Of a stretch of 64,000 bases of DNA, positions 53,772-63,008 are shown piece after piece; positions within the stretch are counted from its first letter, which is position 1; each line of letters opens with the position of its first letter. Source of the stretch: Paradesertivirga sp965650335 (GTDB lineage: Bacteria; Bacteroidota; Bacteroidia; Sphingobacteriales; Sphingobacteriaceae); NCBI GenBank assembly GCA_965650335.1, contig CBFGOI010000009.1, positions 1-64,000 of the forward strand. Reading direction: 5' to 3'. Position numbers and translations under genes: made by a program. The notes below the pieces were generated by a model that did not search any database, was not told the DNA's origin, and worked only from the letters and a program-made list of their open reading frames with translations.

Positions 53772-55112
53772 TTATTTGTGTTGATAAGGATTGTAAGGGG
53801 GGACATAACCGGATACTACTTTTCCAATAAAAACATCCCTTTTTGCGGTTTGTATGTCACCATCTCCCGCCTCCGTGATAAATAGTTTGGCATCTTTATG
53901 AGCATTCTGAATTACTTCGATACGGTCTACCTGCTGGCCAACAGATAACACACTTTCGAGTTCCCATTTCAATCCGCCATTGGTTGTTACATAAATTCTA
54001 ATCTTATCTTCTGCTGGCATATAAACCCTAAAGGATTCTGATCCGAATTTTTCCAGTTCTCTCGGATCTCTTAAATCACGAATACTGTTCCCCGGAGATT
54101 CGATTGTGGAGAAAATCCATTTTGAACCATCCCAGGTTGATGAGCCCGGGCCGCCCTGAGTTTGATTGTCGAAATAGATTAATGGAAATCCATTATCTTT
54201 ATAATGAACAGAAACCTGTAAGCCAGCCATGTGGCCCTTATCGGGAATACTGGTGTCTAATACAAGACAAAACTCGTCCATTTCCTTATTGTCAATTGTT
54301 TCGCCTAAATCTTTTCCATGAATATTATATAAATGATCGTTAGACGGATCAAGGTAGGCATAGTACACATTTCGGCCATAAGTAGCATGTGCATGTTTAC
54401 CAAGTTTCTCTCCAGCTATTGTCCATGCTAAATGTATTCGGGCTGCTTTTCCATTCATCGCAGGCTGGTAAGTCACTTTTCCGTTATAAATTTCCATCAT
54501 ATTATCCGTAGATCGTGGGTAAGGATCAATTGCCATCTGCTTGGTCCACGTTTTTCCATTGTCAATAGATTTAACAAACTGGTATGGCCGGTCATCAGAA
54601 TAACCGTGTGTTTGTCGTGTATCCCGATAAAACACATAAAAAGTTCCATCTGTAGTAATTATTGGGGCAGGATAAGAAGCTCGTTCTGCGATGTCAATAA
54701 ATTTATCCTCCCATGAACCTTCAATGCTTAAAGGGTGGGGAGAAACTGCCATTTTTAATGTAGAGTTATGGCATCCGTAGAATATATAAATTCTATTATC
54801 CTTCCCCTTTAACATTCCCGGATAATTGTGTTTATCCACAAAAGATGAAGTGCCGACAATTTTATTTTCGGTCCAGGTATTGGTGGCGTGATCTAATGAT
54901 TTAACCACAGCAGTGCTTTTGGCACCCATCCAGGTAATAAAGGTTTTATTTACACCTGCATCATAAAAACCAATGTTAATTGGGCGTTGGTCTGAACGAA
55001 TGTTGGCTTCCTCACTGATCTTTTGAACGGAAAACCTTTGCTGGGCAAATGCAGCTCCTGCAAGTCCGTAAATGAGTATTAAGGTTTTAATTTGGTTATA
55101 TCTGGTGAGCAT
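53772..55112 (-). CDS. BNR_4-type beta-propeller protein
   Basis: The protein has 446 residues with signal peptide (AAFAQQ). Repeats of propeller strands with FYVFYRDTRQTHGYSDD, FVKSIDNGKTWTKQMAI, AWTIAGEKLGKHAHATYG, IYVTTNGGLKWELESVLS and related motifs define the BNR_4 domain. Some members of this fold are polysaccharide lyases. Conserved His/Arg/Tyr in the HAHATYGRNVYYAY segment suggest an active site. It is first in the operon with the sugar dehydrogenase (21-base gap). The activity is unproven. Confidence 0.78.
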   Translation of the reverse strand: MLTRYNQIKTLILIYGLAGAAFAQQRFSVQKISEEANIRSDQRPINIGFYDAGVNKTFITWMGAKSTAVVKSLDHATNTWTENKIVGTSSFVDKHNYPGMLKGKDNRIYIFYGCHNSTLKMAVSPHPLSIEGSWEDKFIDIAERASYPAPIITTDGTFYVFYRDTRQTHGYSDDRPYQFVKSIDNGKTWTKQMAIDPYPRSTDNMMEIYNGKVTYQPAMNGKAARIHLAWTIAGEKLGKHAHATYGRNVYYAYLDPSNDHLYNIHGKDLGETIDNKEMDEFCLVLDTSIPDKGHMAGLQVSVHYKDNGFPLIYFDNQTQGGPGSSTWDGSKWIFSTIESPGNSIRDLRDPRELEKFGSESFRVYMPAEDKIRIYVTTNGGLKWELESVLSVGQQVDRIEVIQNAHKDAKLFITEAGDGDIQTAKRDVFIGKVVSGYVPPYNPYQHK

Positions 55113-55386
55113 ATTATTAAATAATCAAATTTAACTAATATGCTGATGCTGAATTGTTTTCTGTTGGCGAATCATACAACTCAATTGGCAAAGCTTCAAG
55201 CGCTTTCGTACTGGGGGATTGCTAAAAGAGCTGAATACTTAGGTAAAAAGCAATACTTACTTTACTTGTTATTGTGGATATTAGTATTAACTAATTATTA
55301 AACTCTTCGATACATATCACGGGATTCGAGTTTTATAGCCATTTGTATTATTATTTGTTTTCCAGGCCAACACTAATCTATCATTT

Positions 55387-55866
55387 ATGAGAAAGTTGCT
55401 CCTTATTCTGCTTTTATTCCCATTTGTTTCGTCCTCTCAAAGCAGGAGTACAGTACCAGTGAAAAAGACGAATAAGATTGTGGTTAGAAATGATAAATCT
55501 GGTCGTGAGAATTTTGTTCTTCTTCAATCTGTTTTATTAAGCAAAAACTATACATTAATAATAAACCGTCGTGATTTTACAGTGAATACAAGAGATTCAT
55601 CAATTGAATCAGGGAGTTCTTCTTATATCATCAATGGCGTTGCAAAACATGATTCCGTTATTTTGACGGGTAAATATAAGTCGCGGGTAGTGACCTCTAT
55701 TTTTGGGCAGGAAGAAGAAATTTACACGTATGATATTACAAATACTGGCTCAAAGGGAACCTTACCTCAAATGATGTTTCTTTTATTAGATAATATAGCT
55801 AAAGAAATTAAGGGTGATCGGGTTTATATTTATGAAAAGAAGAAAAGAAAAGGGGCAATATTTTAA
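55387..55866 (+). CDS. Exported protein of unknown function
   Basis: The protein has 159 residues with a signal peptide (LLLFPFVSSSQ). The rest is mixed beta: KIVVRNDKSGRENFVLLQSV, YTLIINRRDFTVNTRDSS, SIFGQEEEIYTYDITN, and a Lys-rich end (YEKKKRKGAIF). I do not recognise a family. It stands alone between two minus-strand operons with no other gene partner, about 270 bases from the BNR_4 gene start. Confidence 0.6.
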   Translation: MRKLLLILLLFPFVSSSQSRSTVPVKKTNKIVVRNDKSGRENFVLLQSVLLSKNYTLIINRRDFTVNTRDSSIESGSSSYIINGVAKHDSVILTGKYKSRVVTSIFGQEEEIYTYDITNTGSKGTLPQMMFLLLDNIAKEIKGDRVYIYEKKKRKGAIF

Positions 55867-55987
55867 TGTAGATCATGTAACACTAAATGTAACATGAAAG
55901 ACTGCCGCTAATGTTTATAATAGATATGAACGAAAATGTTTGAATTTGACGAAGGTTTCTAATGTTTTACGGTAGGTGCACCCTGGA

Positions 55988-56023
55988 ATAAAAAAAAGCA
56001 CCTGCTCTCATTTGAGCAGATGC
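55988..56023 (-). terminator. Rho-independent terminator of the GH105 operon
   Basis: Read on the minus strand: GCATCTGCTC (56023-56014), loop AAATGA, GAGCAGGTGC (56007-55998) with one mismatch in a 10-bp stem, then a T-run (plus-strand A-run 55989-55997). It lies about 21 bases beyond the GH105 stop. Confidence 0.85.
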
Positions 56024-56043
56024 AAAAATACCATTGAATTTAT

Positions 56044-57180
56044 TTAACGAAGTAGGGCAGTGGCACACCATAAAACTGGTGCCTGACCATGCATATCTCC
56101 TGTAAGACGCTCGCGGTCTAAGTAATACTGGCGGTCATTCTTTTTATTAGTACCCTGACAAACTTCGCGCATATCGGCATTTTCATCCAGATAAGTAATC
56201 AGAGCTAACCATCCTTTTCTTGCTGCTGTGCCATAAAGCTTTTTATCAAGCCAGCCATTTTTAACCCCTGTAATCATTGCAAAGGTAAACATACCCGTTG
56301 ATGATGTTTCTGGCCATGATTCAGGATCGTCAATAAGTTGGCGCCACATTCCGCTCTCAGCCTGGTATTTTAATAGCGATGCCATCATGTTTTTGTATCC
56401 CTGCATAATACGTGCTCGACTAGGGTTATTTTCTGGTAATGAGCGTAGAAGTTCAGCCATACCCACGGCCATCCATCCATCGCCACGACCCCAAAAAAAT
56501 GGCACATCGGGAGCATGGTAAAAAAGCCCATTGGGTTTTTGAAGCTGGTCCAGATAGAAAACCATTTCCTTTGCCCCTCTGTCGATATATTTTTGATCAC
56601 CTGTAGCACGGAAAGCCTGAGCCTGTAAAGCGGTAATCATAAACATGTCGTCTATCCAGAGGCGTGTTTGCCATGTATAACCCTGGTCATAAAATTTACG
56701 CGATTGGTCGGTTACACGCGGTCCTTCGGGTGGTCCCCATTGTTTATCGGCAATGGATTTGCCTAAGGTAAGGTACTTCTCATTTTTGGTTTGAATATAA
56801 AGTTCTAATGGAACTGCACCAAAAACACTGTAATCAACATGGTCCGCAACGGGAATCATTTTGGCTTCTTCTCCAAAAAGGGGTTCAAAACGTTGGATCA
56901 GACTTTCTGTTAATTTTTTATTGTTGCTTTCTTTAGCAAATGTTAAAGCGCCATACCATGCGCATGTTTCTGGATAAGTGATAACCTTAGGAGGAGTTGA
57001 GCGGCCAAAATTAGGGTGAGGTGTAGCGATAAATCTTTCAGCTACACGTTGGCCTATTTCCTGAGGTGTGGCACCTTTTGGGAATTTTTTTAGATTAGAC
57101 GATTGCGCATTTACACCAGTACTTGCTGCTTGTATTATTCCTAATGAGCATACAAATAGTTTAAATAGGTTTTTTTTCAT
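56044..57180 (-). CDS. GH105 unsaturated rhamnogalacturonyl/glucuronyl hydrolase
   Basis: The protein has 378 residues with a signal peptide (GVNAQ). (alpha/alpha)6 barrel of the YteR/GH88-GH105 type: VADHVDYSVFGAVPLELYIQ with candidate D116, RLWIDDMFMITALQ with D177-D178, FWGRGDGWMAVGMAELLRSL, then SSTGMFTFAMITGVKNGWLD. These enzymes hydrate the 4,5-unsaturated uronic acid left by pectate or rhamnogalacturonan lyases. So at least one lyase must act upstream; the beta-helix gene directly before it (18-base gap, same operon) is the best candidate. A terminator follows. Confidence 0.9.
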   Translation of the reverse strand: MKKNLFKLFVCSLGIIQAASTGVNAQSSNLKKFPKGATPQEIGQRVAERFIATPHPNFGRSTPPKVITYPETCAWYGALTFAKESNNKKLTESLIQRFEPLFGEEAKMIPVADHVDYSVFGAVPLELYIQTKNEKYLTLGKSIADKQWGPPEGPRVTDQSRKFYDQGYTWQTRLWIDDMFMITALQAQAFRATGDQKYIDRGAKEMVFYLDQLQKPNGLFYHAPDVPFFWGRGDGWMAVGMAELLRSLPENNPSRARIMQGYKNMMASLLKYQAESGMWRQLIDDPESWPETSSTGMFTFAMITGVKNGWLDKKLYGTAARKGWLALITYLDENADMREVCQGTNKKNDRQYYLDRERLTGDMHGQAPVLWCATALLR

Positions 57181-57198
57181 GTTTGTCTATATAAGGGT

Positions 57199-58722
57199 CT
57201 ATTTTTTTAGTTTTTTACGGGCGGTCAGTTGCGAGATATATAATGACTCGGGTTGCAGATTTGGTTTGTTCTGCCCTTCCCAAACGCCATCCGGCCGGTC
57301 TGGAAATGCTCCTGCACCTTTTTTGCCTTGTAAGCCAATGCAGTAATTTTGGGCAGATGCCCATGGGTTTTGTACTGTAGCGGATTTTGCTGTGCAATTC
57401 CAAACAACCTGAGTTGCTCCAGACCATCCATGTCCGCTCCCCATTTTACCCCTATCCTGAACATTTATTTCTCCATCGGTTACAATATTATCATACAAAG
57501 TGCCTACAGCCCAGCGATGGTGCGGGCCTATATCTGCATGTGTTTTAGAAGCCTTACAGTTATAAAATACATTCGGACCCAAAACCCTTGCCCCAGTAAC
57601 ATAGTCATGTCGCCCTTCGGTCGTCTCCAAATTCATAAAGAGATTTAGCTGTCCATTATTATTAAAAGAATAACGTTTTCCGCCGGTAATAACGGACTTT
57701 GGGTCCAAGCATTTAGAATCAATAACAGTGATGTTCTTAGAATCATTTTCAAGACTTACAGCGGCGTATCCAAAGTGTTTTGAGGTTATGTTTTTTACCC
57801 AGCAATTTTCTGCTTTATTGATATCTATAGCAATCCACCCATGATCTTCATCCGTATCGTGCGCATATTCCGATTCAAATAAAATATTTTCAATTCCAAC
57901 CTCATTGATACGTCCGTCGAAACTATACTTGTAAATTTCTCCGCCGCCATAGTTTGTCTCCATGGCCATCACCACAGGATTATCGATGTAAATTTTATTT
58001 CCCTCAATTTTGGTTATGTTTCTCTCGAAATGCAGATTGTATTCTTCTGGCTGCCATTGTTTCGTTCCGGCACGCTCAACGATCTGGTCCATTTTTAAGT
58101 CATGGATCCAGTTCTTAGTCCCAGGCCTGAATAGTACTATCTTATCTCCAGGCTTCAAACCATCAGTGGAGGTTATTTCAAGCGAAAATGATCCTACAGG
58201 AACATAAGAGTTCTTGATTTTCTTCCGTGTACCTGCTATCTCTTTCCTTGATCCGCTACCTGAAATCTCCAATAAACTTCTGTTGCCTTTCCCAACTGCA
58301 ATTAAACGTGTGCCTGTTTCATGGTCGCCTTCCCCGCGAAGAATAACTCCGCTTGTATTTATTTTCAGTGTTCCCGGAATTTTGTAGGCGCCGCTTTTTA
58401 ATAAGATGGTTCCTCTGCAACCGGTTGCGTCAGGAGCCATTTTAGAAACTTCATCTATCGCGTCCTGTATTAATTTCTGGCTGTCATCTTTGAGAGGAGA
58501 AAGAGTTTTAACCACTGGTACGTTTGGTATATTTCTATCACCCTGGTGATACCCAACTCTGCTAAAGTCAGGGATAATATTTCCCTTCTCATCAGGAGAG
58601 TACTTCAATAAACCCTCTTTATTAATCTTTACGTGAGCAGATTCCCAAAAAGGTGGCTTATAGCTGAATAAAAACAAACTTGCACAAATTATTAGTGCAA
58701 TTTTAACTGCCTTAAATGTCAT
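57199..58722 (-). CDS. Right-handed beta-helix protein, candidate polysaccharide lyase
   Basis: The protein has 507 residues with an uncleaved or short signal (ALIICASLFLFSYKPPF). Similar in order to the 41161 protein: SRVGYHQGDRNIPNVPVVKT, AIDEVSKMAPDATGCRG, LKSGAYKIPGTLKINTSGVI, HHRWAVGTLYDNIVTDGEIN, DRGKMGSGHGWSGATQVVWN. The rungs contain EDHGWIAIDINKAENCWVKN. It forms an operon with GH105, the enzyme that consumes products of pectin lyases, so a lyase activity is a reasonable inference. Divergent from GH97; the 271-base gap holds both promoters. Confidence 0.78.
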   Translation of the reverse strand: MTFKAVKIALIICASLFLFSYKPPFWESAHVKINKEGLLKYSPDEKGNIIPDFSRVGYHQGDRNIPNVPVVKTLSPLKDDSQKLIQDAIDEVSKMAPDATGCRGTILLKSGAYKIPGTLKINTSGVILRGEGDHETGTRLIAVGKGNRSLLEISGSGSRKEIAGTRKKIKNSYVPVGSFSLEITSTDGLKPGDKIVLFRPGTKNWIHDLKMDQIVERAGTKQWQPEEYNLHFERNITKIEGNKIYIDNPVVMAMETNYGGGEIYKYSFDGRINEVGIENILFESEYAHDTDEDHGWIAIDINKAENCWVKNITSKHFGYAAVSLENDSKNITVIDSKCLDPKSVITGGKRYSFNNNGQLNLFMNLETTEGRHDYVTGARVLGPNVFYNCKASKTHADIGPHHRWAVGTLYDNIVTDGEINVQDRGKMGSGHGWSGATQVVWNCTAKSATVQNPWASAQNYCIGLQGKKGAGAFPDRPDGVWEGQNKPNLQPESLYISQLTARKKLKK

Positions 58723-58993
58723 ATCTGGAATTTATTTAAAATTGGTTTTTTTAAAGGTAGTATTTATTTGTTTTTTTTAAGCTGGGAAGAAAAATGATAA
58801 GTTCAATATTCTTCATTTAAGAGTGCATTGGGCGGGGTGATGCTAATATAGCTGAATACTAAGCCAAAAATGCAAAACAAATAATAATGTTTTATTAGTC
58901 CCTTGCGATAACCAATTTATACAGACATAGACAGTTTTCTCCAAAAAGGTATCGTTTGAATAATGCCGTTCTAATTAATATAAATTAAATATT

Positions 58994-60904
58994 ATGAAGT
59001 TTTCTCGCATGTATTTTATATGCATGGTATTCTTTGCAGCATTTTTAACCCAGTCCTTTGCTCAAGGAGGCTTTGTTAAAAGTCCCAATGGCAAAGTTCA
59101 GCTTGTTTACGGCTTGGGGAATAACCATTTGATATACTCAGTACGTCTTAATAATAAAGCAGTGCTGGAAACAGGCCCGTTAATTATGAAAGTTAACGAT
59201 GCCGATGTTTCTGAATCGGTATTGATTAACAACCGGAAAAATTATAAGCACCATGAAACTTATCCATGGTATGGTGTCCATTCTTTCGCAACAAATAATT
59301 TTAATGGTGCTAAAATTGAAATAAAGGATAGAAATTCTGAGCTTACTTATACATTAGACATCAGGGTATTTAATGATGGGGCAGCCTATAGGTTGGTTTT
59401 ACCGGGTAGCCCATCAGCAAAGCGAATTCCTGATGAATCAACTGAGTTTAATGTTCCTGCAGGAAGCACGGTTTGGTATCACGATTTAAACGGACACTAT
59501 GAATCCACTTATTCAAAAAAAGCGATTTCGGAAATTAAAGCTCATGAATGGGCCGGACCTCCGCTGACTTATAAGTTGCCAGAAAACAGAGGATATGTGT
59601 CTATTACAGAAGCGGATTTAAAAAATTATAGCGGAATGGCACTTCAGGCGAATGGTAAAAATGGTTTTATACTTCGCCTGGCTCATAATCATCCTACATC
59701 GCATCCCTATAAGTTAAGATATTCGCCCGAAGATACCTTGCGCTTACATCAGCCAGCTGTAGTAAACGGAGACATCATAACTCCCTGGAGGGTAATAATG
59801 GTTGGGGAAGATTTAAATACCATGTTAAATAACGATATGGTTCATAGTCTGTGCGCGGCGCCCGATAAGGTGCTGTTTCCCCAGGGGATAAACACTGATT
59901 GGATTAAACCGGGTCGTGCTGTATGGAAATATTTGGGCAATCCTTCTCAGGAAAACACTCCAGAGGTGTTGAAAGAGTTCTCTAAAAATGCGGCAGACTT
60001 AGGATTTGAATATAATATTCTCGAAGGATTTTGGTCGCGATGGACTGATCAGCAAATAAAGGAACTTATTTCTTATTCCAAAGCCAGGAATGTGAGTATT
60101 TGGTTTTGGAAACACTCTAAAAGCCTTTGGAAAACTGAAGAGCGACAGGCATTTTTTAAGCGCTGTCAGGATTTAGGTGTTGCAGGTGTAAAACTCGATT
60201 TTTTTGATCACGAGCATAAAGAAGTTGTTGACTTTTATCAAACTATTCTTAGGGAAACTGCAGAGCATAAGTTGATGGTCGATTTTCATGGCTCAAATAA
60301 ACCAACAGGAGAATCTCGTACATGGCCGAACGAGTTAACACGCGAATCTGTAAAAGGTATGGAAACGCGTAGCATAGTTGACAGAGCTACACATCATACG
60401 ACTATCCCTTTTACGCGCTGGCTTGCAGGTCCGGCAGAATACACCCCGGTTCATTTTGCAGAGGAACGCCGGAAGAATACTACGTGGGCTCATCAGATTG
60501 CCAGTGCTGCAATTTTAAGCGCACCACTTTTAACCTATGCAGCAAATCCTAAAAGTCTTCTCGAAAATACTGCAGTCGAGATGATAAAAAGCATACCTTC
60601 TGTATGGGACGAAACAATTGTGCTTCCACCTTCCGAAATTGGTGAAGCGGCAGTTATGGCTCGAAGGAAAGGAGATACTTGGTTTTTGGTTGCTATAAAT
60701 GGAGCCCGGCAAAAGGCGTTTTCCATCCCTCTAAGATTTTTAAGTAAAGCTTCTTATGATATGTATACCATCAAAGATGATCCATCCAATGATACTAATA
60801 TATTGGAGGAGCGGAGTGTTAAAAATAATAAGGATAGTATTCAATTGGACCTTCAGGTAGGAGGAGGATATCTAGCCAGGTTTTCAATAAATAGAGTTAA
60901 GTAA
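58994..60904 (+). CDS. GH97 glycosidase, retaining-type alpha-galactosidase-like
   Basis: The protein has 636 residues with signal peptide (TQSFAQ). Three GH97 parts are present: N-terminal beta-sandwich (VKSPNGKVQLVYGLGNNHLI, YPWYGVHSFATNN), the central barrel (DLGFEYNILEGFWSRWTDQ, GVAGVKLDFFDHEHKEVVDF), and the C-terminal sheet. D402 in VKLDFF is in the position of the nucleophile in retaining GH97 alpha-galactosidases; inverting members lack it. E451 (NELTRESVKGME) is a candidate acid/base. GH97 enzymes are calcium-dependent. It follows the divergent promoter region and precedes the six-hairpin gene by 24 bases. Confidence 0.9.
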   Translation: MKFSRMYFICMVFFAAFLTQSFAQGGFVKSPNGKVQLVYGLGNNHLIYSVRLNNKAVLETGPLIMKVNDADVSESVLINNRKNYKHHETYPWYGVHSFATNNFNGAKIEIKDRNSELTYTLDIRVFNDGAAYRLVLPGSPSAKRIPDESTEFNVPAGSTVWYHDLNGHYESTYSKKAISEIKAHEWAGPPLTYKLPENRGYVSITEADLKNYSGMALQANGKNGFILRLAHNHPTSHPYKLRYSPEDTLRLHQPAVVNGDIITPWRVIMVGEDLNTMLNNDMVHSLCAAPDKVLFPQGINTDWIKPGRAVWKYLGNPSQENTPEVLKEFSKNAADLGFEYNILEGFWSRWTDQQIKELISYSKARNVSIWFWKHSKSLWKTEERQAFFKRCQDLGVAGVKLDFFDHEHKEVVDFYQTILRETAEHKLMVDFHGSNKPTGESRTWPNELTRESVKGMETRSIVDRATHHTTIPFTRWLAGPAEYTPVHFAEERRKNTTWAHQIASAAILSAPLLTYAANPKSLLENTAVEMIKSIPSVWDETIVLPPSEIGEAAVMARRKGDTWFLVAINGARQKAFSIPLRFLSKASYDMYTIKDDPSNDTNILEERSVKNNKDSIQLDLQVGGGYLARFSINRVK

Positions 60905-60928
60905 TACCATAAGGAGTCAGTAAGCAAT

Positions 60929-62989
60929 ATGAATAAGTATTTAAAGATTTTTGCCTTTTTAGTTTCTGCAGCGAGTTTTACCACTGCACTAAAAGCACAG
61001 GGTTTATTAAGTCCTCAGATTGACAGATGGGAGATTCAATCCAACGGTAGTATTAAATGGAATGTTCACGATCGATTGCCCCATACGGATCATATTGAGA
61101 TGGCTGGCGAAAAAGTTGCTTTATGGGTGAAATATGGTTTAGATAAATCCGGGAAATCAACTATTTACCGGACCGTAGTTTTTCCAACTTTTCGTACGCT
61201 TCCCGATGCCACAAGAAGCCATATTTCTCAATCTTTTTCCGATGATGACCTTCCAAGATTCTATATAGATAACAGGCAAGTTAGGTTAGATTCAGCAATA
61301 AATGGAAAGGGAAGGTCGGGAGATCTCTCTTATAATATAAAGAATATCACTCATAAAGGAGTAATGAGCATCAATGCTATGGTTGGAACTCCTGCATTTG
61401 TAAATATAGAGCGCACTCTGTTTCCATCGGTAGATAAGCCTATGGCTTTAGAGAGGTTTACTTTTACAAATATAACCGACAAAGCTGTTACCGTATTTAT
61501 GGAATACCTTAAGCGGGAAGTAAGAACTGATCCGAAACGCAGTAAGGGAAGCCAGCACTCCATTATTATGGGAACAGTGAATGATGGCAGTTATATCCTT
61601 GATCCCGGAAAAACTGTATCATTTGCTGTTTACTACCTTGCTACAGATAGTCTTGCAGAATTGCCAGCCATAAATGCGGAAGCAGAAGAAAAAGCTCGTG
61701 AAAACCGGGTTGCTGGTATTTTGGATCGCTTACAATTGGTTACCCCCGATAAAGTATTGAATACAGGATTCAATTTCGCTAAAATACGCGCAACCGAAAG
61801 TATCTATAAAACCAAAGGGGGCTATATGCATAGTCCCGGTGGACTGGCGTACTATGCTGCGATATGGGCTAATGACCAGGCCGAGTATATTAATCCCTTC
61901 TTTGCATTTCTTGGTGATAAAGTAGGCAATCTTTCGGCGATGAATGCTTATAGACATTTTGCTCGCTATATGAATCCTGAATACAAACCCATTCCAAGCT
62001 CTATTGTAGCAGAGGGCGATCATTTTTGGCATGGTGCAAAAGATAGAGGAGATATGGCAATGATAGCATACGGTGCATCCAGGTATGCTTTAGCGTTTGG
62101 AAATATTGATTCAGCCAAAGTCCTCTGGCCTTTAATTGAATGGAGCTTAGAATACAGTAATCGTAAACTTAATAATTCGGGCGTTGTAACTTCAGACAGC
62201 GATGAATTAGAAAATCGTTTTTCTGCTGGTAAAGCTAATTTATCTACCAATACTTTGTATTATGATGCATTACGGTCCGCAGCAATGCTTGGCAGTCAAC
62301 TTGGAAAACCAAAAAATTTAACAGATGCATATATACAGCGGGCAGCAACATTACGTAATAATATCTCCAAATATTTTGCCGCAAATATTGAAGGATATGA
62401 AACTTACAGATATCACGAAGGTTTAAATGTTCTTCGGGCCTGGATCTGTTTACCTCTTACGGTCGGCATTTTTGATCGTAAAGAAGGAACTATTGATGCT
62501 TTATTCTCCCCAAAATTGTGGACAGAAGATGGTCTTGCTACAGAAGCTGGTAAAAGTACTTTTTGGGACAGATCTACTTTATATGCGCTGAGAGGTGTAT
62601 TGGAAGCAGGTGAAACAGAAAAGGCAATGGATTTCATCCGTTATTATTCTCGACGCAGACTACTGGGAGAACATGTTCCTTACCCGGTTGAGGCCTATCC
62701 GGAAGGCAACCAACGACATTTATCAGCAGAAAGTGGATTGTATTGTCGAATATTTACAGAAGGCTTATTCGGAATCCGGCCCACAGGCTTTAATACATTC
62801 AATTGTACCCCGCGTCTTCCCAAAAGCTGGAAAACAATGTCCTTAAACAAGATTAATGCTTTTAACCAGGAATTTGATATGACTGTGAACAGGGTCGGCA
62901 GTGATAAGCTTTCAGTTGTAATTAACAGACGCGGAAAGAAACAAAAATATACTATCAAAGATGGTAGCACACAAATTATCAAACTTTAG
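60929..62989 (+). CDS. Six-hairpin ((alpha/alpha)6) glycoside hydrolase
   Basis: The protein has 686 residues with signal peptide (TTALKAQ). The N-terminal beta domain (about 25-270: QIDRWEIQSNGSIKWNVHDR, MALERFTFTNITDKAVTVFM) precedes an alpha/alpha toroid (about 280-650) containing SPGGLAYYAAIWANDQAEYI, WPLIEWSLEYSNRKLNNSG, VVTSDSDELENRF and the C-terminal PYPVEAYPEGNQRHLSAESG. The layout resembles GH78/GH106/GH127-type enzymes, but no single family is clear from inspection. ANDQAEY Asp and SDSDELE are candidate acidic residues. It sits between GH97 and GH36, so it probably acts on the same oligosaccharides. Confidence 0.75.
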   Translation: MNKYLKIFAFLVSAASFTTALKAQGLLSPQIDRWEIQSNGSIKWNVHDRLPHTDHIEMAGEKVALWVKYGLDKSGKSTIYRTVVFPTFRTLPDATRSHISQSFSDDDLPRFYIDNRQVRLDSAINGKGRSGDLSYNIKNITHKGVMSINAMVGTPAFVNIERTLFPSVDKPMALERFTFTNITDKAVTVFMEYLKREVRTDPKRSKGSQHSIIMGTVNDGSYILDPGKTVSFAVYYLATDSLAELPAINAEAEEKARENRVAGILDRLQLVTPDKVLNTGFNFAKIRATESIYKTKGGYMHSPGGLAYYAAIWANDQAEYINPFFAFLGDKVGNLSAMNAYRHFARYMNPEYKPIPSSIVAEGDHFWHGAKDRGDMAMIAYGASRYALAFGNIDSAKVLWPLIEWSLEYSNRKLNNSGVVTSDSDELENRFSAGKANLSTNTLYYDALRSAAMLGSQLGKPKNLTDAYIQRAATLRNNISKYFAANIEGYETYRYHEGLNVLRAWICLPLTVGIFDRKEGTIDALFSPKLWTEDGLATEAGKSTFWDRSTLYALRGVLEAGETEKAMDFIRYYSRRRLLGEHVPYPVEAYPEGNQRHLSAESGLYCRIFTEGLFGIRPTGFNTFNCTPRLPKSWKTMSLNKINAFNQEFDMTVNRVGSDKLSVVINRRGKKQKYTIKDGSTQIIKL

Positions 62990-63008
62990 AACTCTATTAG
63001 AAAATAAT

